Positions 15,701 to 23,469 of a DNA stretch of 64,000 nt are shown in pieces. The position numbers and the translations under genes were made by a program. The notes under the pieces were generated by a model. It made no database searches. It saw only the letters and a program-made list of their open reading frames with translations, and was not told where the DNA came from. Numbering within the stretch: the first letter of the stretch is position 1; every line of letters begins with the position of its first letter. This DNA is from Microbacterium sp. RU33B. GTDB taxonomy: Bacteria; Actinomycetota; Actinomycetes; Actinomycetales; Microbacteriaceae. The stretch spans positions 1 through 64,000 of the forward strand of contig NZ_FTPO01000003.1 of assembly GCF_900155915.1 (NCBI RefSeq). Direction: 5' to 3'.

Positions 15701-17508
15701 AGTCCGCGGTCGGGGATCGTGCCGCCGCTCGTCACCGCGATGCGCTGCGCCCCCGGGCGGCCGGTGAGAACGCCGAGGTCGCGATCCCACACCAAGCGGG
15801 GCCGCAGCTCGGCGAATTCGTCGGAGGGGAAGCGCCCGGCGAGCAGGTCGAGCGTCGCCTCGTACGCCGAGCGGGGGAGGGAGCGGAACGGCGCCGAGCG
15901 CTTCACCGTCTCGTACCAGCCCTCGACGTCGACCGGGGCGATCGCGCACGCGGCGACGGTCTGCTGCGCGAGGATGTCGAGCGGATTCTGAGGCACCGAG
16001 ATCGACTCGATCTGGCCGGCCAGCATCCGCTCGGTGACGATCGCGGTGTGCAGGACGTCGCTGCGGTGCTTCGGGAACAGCGCCGCGCGGCTGACCTCGC
16101 CGACCTGGTGCCCCGCGCGTCCGATGCGCTGGAGGCCGGAGGCTGCAGACGGCGGCGCCTCGACCTGGATGACGAGATCGACCGCCCCCATGTCGATGCC
16201 GAGCTCGAGGCTGGAGGTCGCCACGACGCAGCGCAGGGCGCCCGACTTGAGCTCCTCCTCCACGAGTGCGCGCTGCTCCTTCGAGACCGAGCCGTGGTGC
16301 GCTTTGGCGAGCACCGGATCGGCTCCGGCCGTCTGGCCGGCCTGGGCCATCATCGCGGCAGCCGGTCCGCTCGCGTCGGGGAGGTCGAGGCCGAGCCGTT
16401 CCGAGTAGATCTCGTTCAACCGGCCCGTGAGCCGCTCGGCGAGGCGTCGAGAATTGGAGAACACGATCGTCGAGCGGTGCTGCAGGATGCGGTCGACGAT
16501 CGCCTCTTCGACGTGCGGCCACAGCGAACCGGTCATCTCGGTCGACTCGGGTGCGCGCTCCTTCCCGGTCGCTGAGCCTGCCGAAGGGCCGCCGCCGTCG
16601 CCGAACCAGTCCTCGTCGATGACTTCGCCGACGATCACCTGCTCTCCGCCGGCGGTCGCTGCGGCGGCGGCCTCGGCGACCGAACCGGGCGGCGGCGGGG
16701 GATTGAGCATGTCGTCGACCGGCACGACGACCCGGAGATCGAATGCCTTCGTCGCCCGCGGGGCGACGATCTCGACCGGCTCCGCGCCGCCGAGGAAGCG
16801 CGCCACCTCGTCGATGGGGCGGACGGTCGCCGACAGACCGATGCGCTGGGCGTGCGCGACATCCGGATCATGCGACCGGCGCAGCGCGTCGAGCCGTTCG
16901 AGACTCACGGCGAGGTGCGCGCCGCGCTTGGTGGCGGCGACGGCGTGCACCTCGTCGATGATCACGGTGTGCACGTCTCGCAGCGTCTCGCCGGCCGCGC
17001 TCGTGAGCATGAGGTACAGCGACTCGGGCGTCGTGATCAGGATGTCGGGGGGAGCGCTGACGAGCTTGCGCCGATCGCTCGAGGTCGTGTCGCCCGAGCG
17101 CACGCCCACCGTCACCTCGGGGAAGGCGAGGCCGAGCCGCCGGGCCGACTGCCCGATGCCGACGAGAGGGGAGCGGAGGTTGCGCTCGACATCCACGCCC
17201 AGCGCCTTCAGCGGCGAGATGTAGAGGATGCGCGTGCCCGGCAGGGGAGCCGTCGGTGCGCGCCGGCGGCCTCGTGCCGGAGCCGGTTCGGAGGTCGGCG
17301 GGGCCTGCGCCTTGCCGCGGAACACCCGGTCGATCGCCCACAGGAACGCCGACAGGGTCTTGCCGGACCCCGTCGGGGCGACGACGAGGGCATGGCGGCC
17401 CTTGGAGATCGCGTCCCACGCGCCGGTCTGCGCCGTGGTCGGCGCGGCGAACGCGCCACGGAACCAGTCCTGGGTCGCAGGACTGAACCGCTCGAGCACG
17501 TCGCTCAT
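12703..17508 (-). CDS. lhr: Large ATP-dependent helicase Lhr
   Basis: A 1601-residue superfamily 2 helicase. The motifs run in order: Walker A APTGSGKTLSAFLWAIDRV near residue 41, the DEVH box in VIIDEVHAVAATKRGAH, the strand-separation motif GLSATVRP, and motif VI QRIGRAGHQVG. Two RecA-like domains are followed by a winged helix and a long C-terminal Lhr-CTD region. It unwinds RNA-DNA and DNA duplexes with 3'-5' polarity and is linked to DNA damage repair in actinobacteria. The length equals full-length Lhr. The ATG is preceded at 6 nt by GAGGAT, a weak leaderless -10. The downstream overlap with nei2 supports a repair operon. Confidence 0.95.
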   Translation of the reverse strand: MSDVLERFSPATQDWFRGAFAAPTTAQTGAWDAISKGRHALVVAPTGSGKTLSAFLWAIDRVFRGKAQAPPTSEPAPARGRRRAPTAPLPGTRILYISPLKALGVDVERNLRSPLVGIGQSARRLGLAFPEVTVGVRSGDTTSSDRRKLVSAPPDILITTPESLYLMLTSAAGETLRDVHTVIIDEVHAVAATKRGAHLAVSLERLDALRRSHDPDVAHAQRIGLSATVRPIDEVARFLGGAEPVEIVAPRATKAFDLRVVVPVDDMLNPPPPPGSVAEAAAAATAGGEQVIVGEVIDEDWFGDGGGPSAGSATGKERAPESTEMTGSLWPHVEEAIVDRILQHRSTIVFSNSRRLAERLTGRLNEIYSERLGLDLPDASGPAAAMMAQAGQTAGADPVLAKAHHGSVSKEQRALVEEELKSGALRCVVATSSLELGIDMGAVDLVIQVEAPPSAASGLQRIGRAGHQVGEVSRAALFPKHRSDVLHTAIVTERMLAGQIESISVPQNPLDILAQQTVAACAIAPVDVEGWYETVKRSAPFRSLPRSAYEATLDLLAGRFPSDEFAELRPRLVWDRDLGVLTGRPGAQRIAVTSGGTIPDRGLFGVFIAGESQNARVGELDEEMVYESRVGDVFTLGTTSWRIVEITHDRVNVLPAYGQPGKVPFWHGDGLGRPAELGEALGRFSREVSTATPEKANDRLIEAGLDDFARLNLLSYLAEQREATGTLPTDKTLTVERGRDEVGDWRIILHSPYGMKVHAPWALAVNARIRERLGVDGSAVASDDGIIARVPDAAAEPPGAELFVFDADELDQIVTDEVGGSALFASRFRECAARALLMPRLNPGKRSPLWQQRQRSAQLLEVARRYPTFPIILETLREVLQDVYDVPALLRIARAIGERKIRLVETEPSQPSPFARDLLFGYVGAFMYEGDSPLAERRAAALSVDPALLSELLGKVEMRELLDPDVIAQFERESQRLAPDRRARGLEGVADLLRMLGPLDAHEVQARLEDDAGPPEASAHLDALVDARRAIRVTIAGAARTAAIEDAGRLRDALGVALPVGIPTAFLEPVADPLGDLVARYARTHAPFTADAVAERLGVGVAVARLTLQRLESQGRVSSGYFLPDAAAGPSTGATSSGGDLEWCDTEVLRRLRMRSLAAIRGSVEPVPQQAFARFLPVWQHLARPLEGIDGVAAVIEQLAGVPIPASAWESLVLPGRVSDYTPAMLDELTATGEVVWSGHGSLPGRDGWIALHPADAAPLTLALPEDDIAPGSLEHQLLHTLGAGGAYFAAQLKQLTGAENEQSVIEALWNLTWSGRVTNDTFTPVRTLLGGGSQAHRTARKAPRARLYRGAAVRTVAASIAARPPAIGGRWSLLPAPEPDATLRATAAASLLLDRYGVVTRGSVQSEGLPGGFAQAYRVLSGFEEAGHCRRGYVVEKLGGAQFAASATVDRLREFGGLTDPPPRRAVTLAATDPANPYGAALVWPGIEGVTHRPGRKAGGLVVLVDGELVLYLERGGKSALAFTGDEDQLAAATKSLAETARTRHLATLTIEQVNGAFVHGTGIGRLLRDAGFVESPRGLTLRKLTAGDALRAAGSAARA

Positions 17509-17554
17509 CCCCCCATCCTCCCCCGAAGCACCGACATCGGGGCGGGCGGATGCG

Positions 17555-17737
17555 TCAGCGCTCGGGCGGGATCACGATCCACATGATGATGTAGGCCCAC
17601 AGCGGGAGCCCGGCGAACACCATCGCGACGATCGTCAGGATCCGCACGAGGGTCACGTCCCAGCCGAAGCGGTTCGCGATGGCCAGGCACACGCCCGCGA
17701 TCCATCTGCCCTGCTGAGGTCTGACGAGTCCGTTCAT
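17555..17737 (-). CDS. PspC domain membrane protein
   Basis: A 60-residue protein. It begins NGLVRPQQGRWIAGVCLAIANRFGWDVTLVRI, the PspC signature (an amphipathic start, then a helix), and ends in a transmembrane helix with the typical YIIMWIVIPPE tail. PspC proteins sense envelope stress or act as small membrane regulators. ATG 17737 is preferred to an upstream ATG because it starts right at the domain and GAGAGT sits 6 nt before it. Confidence 0.85.
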   Translation of the reverse strand: MNGLVRPQQGRWIAGVCLAIANRFGWDVTLVRILTIVAMVFAGLPLWAYIIMWIVIPPER

Positions 17738-17861
17738 GGCTCCACTCTCGCGCATGGCGCCCGTCGGCACACGGGGGATGGCCCCCGAACCGGGGGCGGG
17801 TCAGGCAGGGCGGTTTCCGCATCTCCTCCGACGGACGGATGCCTGTTCCGCCGCGACATCG

Positions 17862-17867
17862 TAGGTT
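17862..17867 (+). promoter_or_regulatory. -10 box of a leaderless promoter in front of a 17-codon upstream ORF
   Basis: TAGGTT is 6 nt from ATG 17874, the start of a short ORF, not from the acetyltransferase start at 17927. Confidence 0.55.
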
Positions 17868-17873
17868 CGAACC

Positions 17874-17927
17874 ATGACCGAACCGGCGAAGAAGCGACCG
17901 AGCCCCGACCGCGACGGGGGATCGTGA
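17874..17927 (+). CDS. 17-residue leaderless upstream ORF
   Basis: MTEPAKKRPSPDRDGGS, ending TGA at 17925-17927. The stop shares its A with the ATG of the acetyltransferase (TGATG). With the -10 box 6 nt upstream, this ATG would be the first codon of the transcript. A coupled leader peptide would feed ribosomes onto the acetyltransferase start. The peptide is basic and Pro-rich and may have no function of its own. Confidence 0.45.
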   Translation: MTEPAKKRPSPDRDGGS

Positions 17928-18637
17928 TGTACTCCCGCACCGTCACGGACCACTGGTTCGGCGGAGTCGCGCGGAGCGATCTGCCGGCCCCCGGCATCCT
18001 GCGCATCGCGGTCGACGCCGCGCTGCCGCCGAACCGGCGGCTCTCGGTCCTCGAGCCGATCGACACCGGCGGCGTGGTGCGGCTCACGCCGGGGATCGCT
18101 GCGGAGCTCGGCCTCGCAGCCGAGACTCACATCGGCGCTGACGAGTTCGCTGCCGTCGTGAACCGGGCGGGGATCGTGCTCAACGGCGCCGACCACGTGT
18201 TCTACTTCCCGCTCGCCGAGCACGCCGCCCTCACCGCGGCCCCGCCCTCCGACACCGTCCGCCGGCTGCGCCCCGACGACGCCGCCGCGTTCGCCGCGTT
18301 CGAGGAGGCGGCCCCCGACGACGACCTCGACGAGGCGTTCGTCGAGCTCGACCACTGGCTCGTCTACGGGGCCTTCGTCTCGGGCGAGCTCGTCGCCGCC
18401 GCGAGCATGTACCCGTGGACCCGAACGCGGCTCGCCGATCTCGGCGTGCTGACCCTCCCGGCGTTCCGCGGGAGGGGCCTCGCGCGCGAGACGGTGCGGG
18501 CGCTCAGCGCGGATGCGCTGCGGCAGGGGTACGAGCCGCAGTACCGGTGCCAGCTCGACAACCATGCGTCCGTGGCGCTCGCGGCGTCGGCGGGGCTCCA
18601 GCGCTTCGCCACGTGGGACGTGATCGCGCAGGACTAG
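17927..18637 (+). CDS. GNAT family N-acetyltransferase
   Basis: A 236-residue protein. The N-terminal half (MYSRTVTDHWFGGV to about residue 110) is a less conserved domain. Residues about 110-236 are a GNAT fold with VRRLRPDDAAAFAAFEEAA and the acetyl-CoA loop LTLPAFRGRGLARETVRAL (an R-G-x-G-x-A-type loop). The substrate is not identifiable. The start is ATG 17927 (GTG 17924 is also in frame), with GGGGG as a ribosome binding site. It overlaps the stop of the 17-codon ORF. It ends in a CTAG palindrome that also provides the stop of the convergent esterase. Confidence 0.8.
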   Translation: MYSRTVTDHWFGGVARSDLPAPGILRIAVDAALPPNRRLSVLEPIDTGGVVRLTPGIAAELGLAAETHIGADEFAAVVNRAGIVLNGADHVFYFPLAEHAALTAAPPSDTVRRLRPDDAAAFAAFEEAAPDDDLDEAFVELDHWLVYGAFVSGELVAAASMYPWTRTRLADLGVLTLPAFRGRGLARETVRALSADALRQGYEPQYRCQLDNHASVALAASAGLQRFATWDVIAQD

Positions 18638-19287
18638 GCAGCGTCTTCGAGGCGCTTCTCGAGGAACACCCGCACGTCGGCGAGCTCCTGCTCCGACACG
18701 CTGTGCGTGAGCCCGGGGTAGACGCGGCCGCTCAGATCGGTGTGCCGCGCCAGCCACTCGATCGTGTGCTCGACCAGCGCGACCGGGATGACGTCGTCGT
18801 GGGTGCCGCGACCCCAGTACACCGGGGGTGCGAGCTCGGCGAGCTCGGCGTCGCGGGGGAGCGCACCCGGAGCCGCATACCCCGACAGCGTGACCGCGAA
18901 CGCGAACGTCCCGGGGGAGAGTCTCATGGCCTGGACGGCGACGGCCGCGCCCTGGGAGAAGCCCAGGAGGCCGACGACGGGAGCGTCGATCGCGGCATCC
19001 ACCCACTCCAGCAGCCCGGATGCCGCAGCCGTGATGTGCGCGGGATCCCGCCCGTTCAGGTCGTCGATCGGATACCAGGAGAAGCCGGGCGAGGGCCACG
19101 GCGGAGCGAGGGGAGCGCGGGGAGCGGCGATCACGAACTCCGCGGGGAGATAGGGCACCAGCCCGAACAGGTCGCGCTCGTCGGCCCCGTAGCCGTGCAG
19201 CAGCACGAGCACGGGGCGGCCTGCGCGCTCCTCGGGCTCTGCCGACCAGAGCACGGACGCGGGATCGAGAGGGACGGATGCCGTCAT
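18634..19287 (-). CDS. Alpha/beta-hydrolase, phospholipase/carboxylesterase family
   Basis: A 217-residue esterase with the complete triad: Ser in LLGFSQGAAVA (GxSxG), Asp in YWGRGTHDDVIP and His in YPGLTHSVSEQE. The oxyanion strand reads VLVLLHGYGADERDL. This is the Abhydrolase_2 group (carboxylesterase or acyl-protein thioesterase-like) acting on short-chain esters in the cytoplasm. There is no signal peptide. The ATG is preceded at 6 nt by GAGGAT. It shares a 4-bp CTAG stop palindrome with the convergent acetyltransferase. Confidence 0.85.
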   Translation of the reverse strand: MTASVPLDPASVLWSAEPEERAGRPVLVLLHGYGADERDLFGLVPYLPAEFVIAAPRAPLAPPWPSPGFSWYPIDDLNGRDPAHITAAASGLLEWVDAAIDAPVVGLLGFSQGAAVAVQAMRLSPGTFAFAVTLSGYAAPGALPRDAELAELAPPVYWGRGTHDDVIPVALVEHTIEWLARHTDLSGRVYPGLTHSVSEQELADVRVFLEKRLEDAA

Positions 19288-19363
19288 CCCTCCATCCTCG
19301 CAGGGGCGTCCGACCCCGTCGACGATCCGGGCCTGCGGAGGAGTCGTGGGGTATACAGGAGAC

Positions 19364-20020
19364 ATGCCGGTGCGCACTCCAGACCCCGATCCCGACGAGA
19401 ACGGCGACGGCGCCGCGAACGACCCGCTGCGCGGGATCGCCGGTGCGTACGGCGCGTCCAGCTCCGGGGGGTCCTTCGGGTCGCCCGCGCCTGGCAGCGC
19501 CTCCAATCCCGGCTGGCTGACCGAGATCGAGCTCGCCGAGGCACGCCGTCGGCTGCCCATGCTCTACGTCGAGGCGGTCCCGGTGCGCACCGACGGCGTC
19601 GGCGCCGTGACGGAGGTGGGCATCCTGCTGCGCGCGACGCCGCTCGGCGAGATGGTCCGAACGATCGTGTCGGGCCGTGTCCGCTACGGCGAGCAGGTGC
19701 GCGATGCGCTCTTCCGTCATCTCGAGAACGACCTCGGGCCGATGGCCTTCCCGCTCCTGCCCCCTCAGCCGGTGCCGTTCACGGTGGCCGAGTACTTCCC
19801 GATGCCCGGCCTCGGCGCGTTCCACGACGACCGGCAGCACGCCGTCTCGCTCGCCTTCGTCGTGCCGGTCACCGGCACATGCGAGCCGCGTCAGGATGCA
19901 CTCGAGGTGACGTGGATGACGCCGCAGGAAGCGGCATCCGACGCCGTCGCCGCCGAGATGGAAGGCGGACGCGGCACCCTCGTGCGTCTCGCGCTCGCGA
20001 GCGTCGGCGCTCTGCGCTGA
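19364..20020 (+). CDS. DUF4916 (NUDIX-like) family protein
   Basis: A 218-residue protein. The first 50 residues are a low-complexity Asp/Gly/Ser-rich tail. The rest, from LTEIELAEARRRLPMLYVEAVPVR, is the DUF4916 domain, a NUDIX-related family found almost only in actinobacteria. The canonical NUDIX box G-x5-E-x7-REUXEE-x2-GU is not visible, so hydrolase activity is doubtful. TATACA lies 6 nt before ATG 19364, and AGGAG also precedes it, so it may be leaderless or led. Confidence 0.8.
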   Translation: MPVRTPDPDPDENGDGAANDPLRGIAGAYGASSSGGSFGSPAPGSASNPGWLTEIELAEARRRLPMLYVEAVPVRTDGVGAVTEVGILLRATPLGEMVRTIVSGRVRYGEQVRDALFRHLENDLGPMAFPLLPPQPVPFTVAEYFPMPGLGAFHDDRQHAVSLAFVVPVTGTCEPRQDALEVTWMTPQEAASDAVAAEMEGGRGTLVRLALASVGALR

Positions 20021-20081
20021 CACGGCTCCTCCCGGCCCGCACGGTGCTCCGTCACCGGCGGGGAGAACGGTCCGAAACGTG

Positions 20082-20110
20082 TTCACGCGCGACGGCGGAA
20101 AAGGTACTCT
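20082..20110 (+). promoter_or_regulatory. Sigma-70-type promoter for the DivIVA-like gene
   Basis: -35 TTCACG (20082-20087), 17-bp spacer, -10 TACTCT (20105-20110). It leaves a 5' leader of about 145 nt before ATG 20265, unlike the leaderless genes around it. No riboswitch was recognised in the leader. Confidence 0.6.
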
Positions 20111-20264
20111 CATACCAGAGGCGCCCCGTTGCGCCGCATCCCCCCGCCGGTAGCGCCGAAAGGCCGACGTCCACCCTGCTCCTCACCCGTGCCGCCCGAG
20201 GCGCGCGAGTCGCAGGTGTCGGCCCGACCGCTGTCGACCCCGCACACGAAGAAGCGAGAGTCTC

Positions 20265-21626
20265 ATGACCGATCAGCCTGTCCAGGCCTGGAACCCCGAT
20301 GCTGCGGAGGCGTCGCCGTTCGACGAGCTGATCAGCCGTGCGAGCGGCGCGTCGCCCGCGGCGCCCGCGGAGTTCGCGACGGCGTTCCGCGGCTACGACA
20401 AGGACGAGGTCGACGCGGCGATCTCCGGCCTCACCGCGCGCCTCCGGGCCGAGACCGACGAGGTCGCAGCGCAGGAGGAGCGACTGCGCCGGATCCGCGA
20501 ATCGGCCGAGGAGCGCGTGCGCGAGGCGCAGGAGCGGGCGGATGCCGCCGAGGCGCGCGCCGACGAGATCGCGGACGAGCTCGCCCAGCGCGGTCGCGAC
20601 GAGGTCGCCCGACTCGAGGGGGAGCTCGCTGCGGCGTCCGCCCGCGCGTCGGTGGCCGAGAACCAGGTGGCCGCCTTGACCGAGGAGCTGTCGGGCGCGT
20701 CGACGGAGACGGCCAACCGTCACCAGTTCGACGAGGTGCTGCGCGTCGCCGAGGAGCAGGGCAGCCTCATCATCAAGAACGCGACCGTGCAGGCGGACCG
20801 CCTGCTCGAAGCGGCGCGCGAAGAGATCCTCAACCGCCGCAAGGAGGCGCAGGCCGAGGCCGACAGCATCACCGCGCGGGCCCAGCACGACGCCCAGCAG
20901 GTGCGTCTGCGCATCGACACCGAGCTCACGGCCCACCAGTCGCAGCTCGAGCGCGAGTCCGCCCACGCGGCGGAGAAGGTGTCGCAGGCCGAGCAGGAGG
21001 CCGCGGCCATCCGCTCCGAGGCGGAGAAGGGCGCGGCGGCGCTGCGCTCGATGGTCGCACGCGAGACCTCGCTGGCGCGATCGGAAGCCGAGGAAGCCGT
21101 GCGCGAGCTCCGCGTGCGCGCCCTCGAGTTCGAGGAGTCGCTCACGCGCCGCCAGGACGACGCGCAGCAGGAGTTCCTCGTGCTGCACAACCAGGCCGTC
21201 GCGCACGCCGAGCGGATCACGCAGGACGCCAACGAGCAGGTCGCCTCTTCGCTGGACCATGCGCAGCGCGTCGCGGCGAAGGCGGACGACTTCGACCGCC
21301 TCATGCGGGCGCAGGCCGCGCAGCTCGAGGCGGACGCCCGCGTGCGGGCCGGCGAGACGCTGGAGCGCGCCCGGGCCAAGGCGGAGAAGATCATCGACAC
21401 CGTCACGCAGCACTCGCAGGCGGTGCTGCGCGACGCGGAGGACCGCACGCGTCAGCTGCGCTGGCAGCAGCACCAGCTGACGAGCTTCATGGCCGAGGTC
21501 ACGGAGCTCATCCGCCCCCAATCGCCCCTCGACTCCGGTTCCGACGAGCCGGAGCTGGCGGCCGACGATGCGGCCGGGCAGGCCGACGATGCGGCCGAGC
21601 AGGACGACGACGAGTCGGCGGCCTGA
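20265..21626 (+). CDS. DivIVA-like coiled-coil protein
   Basis: A 453-residue protein. Residues about 45-75 (PAEFATAFRGYDKDEVDAAI) resemble the N-terminal DivIVA motif that binds curved membrane. Most of the rest is a long coiled coil rich in Ala, Glu, Gln and Arg heptads. The C-terminal 40 residues are highly acidic (repeated D/E/A). It resembles the actinobacterial filament-forming proteins that organise polar growth (DivIVA/Wag31, FilP, Scy type). It is longer than Wag31 (about 260 residues), so I do not call it the main Wag31. It has its own sigma-70 promoter and a long leader. Confidence 0.75.
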   Translation: MTDQPVQAWNPDAAEASPFDELISRASGASPAAPAEFATAFRGYDKDEVDAAISGLTARLRAETDEVAAQEERLRRIRESAEERVREAQERADAAEARADEIADELAQRGRDEVARLEGELAAASARASVAENQVAALTEELSGASTETANRHQFDEVLRVAEEQGSLIIKNATVQADRLLEAAREEILNRRKEAQAEADSITARAQHDAQQVRLRIDTELTAHQSQLERESAHAAEKVSQAEQEAAAIRSEAEKGAAALRSMVARETSLARSEAEEAVRELRVRALEFEESLTRRQDDAQQEFLVLHNQAVAHAERITQDANEQVASSLDHAQRVAAKADDFDRLMRAQAAQLEADARVRAGETLERARAKAEKIIDTVTQHSQAVLRDAEDRTRQLRWQQHQLTSFMAEVTELIRPQSPLDSGSDEPELAADDAAGQADDAAEQDDDESAA

Positions 21627-21635
21627 TCTCCCGCG

Positions 21636-22703
21636 CTACCGCGTCGTGAGTCGCCCGAGCTCCGCGACGAACGCGTCGACGTCGTCGGGCGACGTGTCGA
21701 ACGAGCACATCCAGCGCACCTCGTTCTTGGCGGCGTCCCAGTCGTAGAAGTGGAAGCTCTCGCGCAGCGCGTCGGCCACGCCGTCGGGCACGGTCGCGAA
21801 CACGCCGTTGGACTGCGTCGGCTGGCTGAACGCCACGCCGCGGATCGCTCCGGCGGCGATGCCCTCCTCGACCTCGCGGCGCAGGCGCGCCGCCATCGCG
21901 TTGGAGTGCCGGGCGTTGCGCAGGTACAGGTCGCCCTCGAGCAGCGCGACGAGCTGCGCCGAGACGAACCGCATCTTCGACGACAGCTGCATGTTGAGCT
22001 TGCGGAGGTAGGTGAGGCCGGTCGACGCCTCGGGCGTGAGCACGACGATCGCCTCGGCCCCGATCGCGCCGTTCTTGGTGCCGCCGAAGCTGAGCACGTC
22101 GACCCCCGCGTCGCGCGTGAAGGCGCGCAGCGGCAGATCGAGCGCGGCCGCGGCGTTCGAGATGCGCGCGCCGTCGAGGTGAAGCCTCATGCCGAGCGGA
22201 TGGATGTGGTCGGCGATCGCGCGGATCTCGTCGGGCGTGTACAGGGTGCCCAGCTCCGTCGACTGCGTGATCGACACGACGAGCGGCTGTGCGCGGTGCT
22301 CGTCGCCCCAGCCCCAGGCCTCGCGGTCGATGAGCTCGGGGGTGAGCTTGCCGTCGGGGGATGGGACGTTCAGGATCTTGATGCCGGCGACGCGTTCGGG
22401 CGCACCGCCCTCGTCGACGTTGATGTGCGCGGTCGATGCCGCGATGACCGCCCCCCAACGGGGCAGCATCGACTGCAGGCCGACGACGTTGGCCCCCGTG
22501 CCGTTGAACACGGGGAAGGCCTCGATCCCGTCGCCGAAGTGGTGCGCGAACACCTCCTGGAGACGTGCGGTGTAGGCGTCCTCGCCGTACGCGATCTGGT
22601 GGCCCTCGTTGGCGGCGGCGATGGCCGCGAGCACCTCGGGGTGCACGCCGGAGTAGTTGTCGGAGGCGAAGCCGCGCACCGCGCGGTCGTGGATCGTGGT
22701 CAC
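21636..22703 (-). CDS. Low-specificity L-threonine aldolase-like PLP enzyme
   Basis: A 355-residue fold-type I PLP protein of the beta-eliminating lyase/threonine aldolase family. The lysine that binds PLP is in SFGGTKNGAIGAEAIV. The Asp that contacts the pyridine is in MRLHLDGARISNAAAAL, and the opening motif FASDNYSGVHPEVL is also present. It cleaves L-threonine or L-allo-threonine to glycine and acetaldehyde. GTG 22703 is chosen because the homology begins there; TAGGCT lies 8 nt upstream and overlaps the stop codon of the upstream SDR gene. It converges with the DivIVA-like gene with a 9-bp gap. Confidence 0.85.
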   Translation of the reverse strand: MTTIHDRAVRGFASDNYSGVHPEVLAAIAAANEGHQIAYGEDAYTARLQEVFAHHFGDGIEAFPVFNGTGANVVGLQSMLPRWGAVIAASTAHINVDEGGAPERVAGIKILNVPSPDGKLTPELIDREAWGWGDEHRAQPLVVSITQSTELGTLYTPDEIRAIADHIHPLGMRLHLDGARISNAAAALDLPLRAFTRDAGVDVLSFGGTKNGAIGAEAIVVLTPEASTGLTYLRKLNMQLSSKMRFVSAQLVALLEGDLYLRNARHSNAMAARLRREVEEGIAAGAIRGVAFSQPTQSNGVFATVPDGVADALRESFHFYDWDAAKNEVRWMCSFDTSPDDVDAFVAELGRLTTR

Positions 22704-22714
22704 GGTGTTCCAGC

Positions 22715-23413
22715 CTAGGGTTCGAGCGTGATGATGGCGTCGTTCACGGCGGCCGCCTCGGCATCCCACAGCCCCGTGAACGCGTCGGCGAGGGTCTGCT
22801 CGAGACCCTCGAGGGAGCGCACGCGGAAGACCACGGATGCCGCGGTCTGCGGCTGCGCGGCATCCCGAGCCGCTTTCGCGAAGCCCTGCGCGACCGCGCG
22901 CGCCCACGCTTCGCTCGCCGCTTTGACGGCGGCGTAGTTCGCGCCGCCCGCGAGCGGCCGGGCCACCGCCGTCGACGACACGATCGCGAGCCGGCCGGCG
23001 GCCGACGCGCGCAGATCGGCGTCGAACGCGCGGCTCAGGTGCCGCAGCGCCGTGAAGGACCGCTCGAGGAAGCGGAAGTCGTCGTCGCTCTGTGCGGCGA
23101 GGCCGCCGCCGCCGCGCCAGCCGCCCACGAGGTGCAGGATCCCGTCGATCGGCCCCGCCGAGTCGTGCACGAGGTCGACGAGCGCGGTCACCGCGTCGGC
23201 GTCGGCCAGATCGCTCTCCACCGTGAGGAGCGCACCGTCTCCGGGGGCTCCGGCCGCGGGGCGGAGGGATGCCGCGAGCGCGTTGAGCTTGAGCGGGTCG
23301 CGGCCCACGGCGACGACGCGCGCGCCGGCATCCCTCAGGGTCTGGGCGGCCGCGCGGCCCGCAGCGCTCGTCGCGCCCGCCAGCACGACGGTGCGTCCGG
23401 TCATGGTCGTCAT
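22715..23413 (-). CDS. Short-chain dehydrogenase/reductase (SDR)
   Basis: A 232-residue classical SDR. The Rossmann start reads TVVLAGATSAAGRAAAQTL (a variant of TGxxxGxG) and the catalytic pair is Y-x3-K in GGANYAAVKAA with an upstream Ser in IVSSTAV. Several ATGs lie close together. ATG 23413 is used because GGAAGG lies about 9 nt upstream; ATG 23422 and 23404 are possible. The loop LHLVGGWRGGGGLAAQ is Gly-rich. The substrate is unknown. The start is only 56 bp from the divergent MFS gene. Confidence 0.8.
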   Translation of the reverse strand: MTTMTGRTVVLAGATSAAGRAAAQTLRDAGARVVAVGRDPLKLNALAASLRPAAGAPGDGALLTVESDLADADAVTALVDLVHDSAGPIDGILHLVGGWRGGGGLAAQSDDDFRFLERSFTALRHLSRAFDADLRASAAGRLAIVSSTAVARPLAGGANYAAVKAASEAWARAVAQGFAKAARDAAQPQTAASVVFRVRSLEGLEQTLADAFTGLWDAEAAAVNDAIITLEP

Positions 23414-23457
23414 GCTCGACATCCTTCCATCGGGTTCCCTGTGTCGGGACTCGCCGC

Positions 23458-23463
23458 TACCCT
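23458..23463 (+). promoter_or_regulatory. -10 box of a leaderless promoter for the MFS transporter
   Basis: TACCCT lies 6 nt before ATG 23470. Confidence 0.6.
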
Positions 23464-23469
23464 CGCCAC

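Noticed and set aside
12511-16575. A 1354-codon open frame on the plus strand opposite lhr
   Set aside because: Shadow of the clear helicase gene; composition is unlike a protein.
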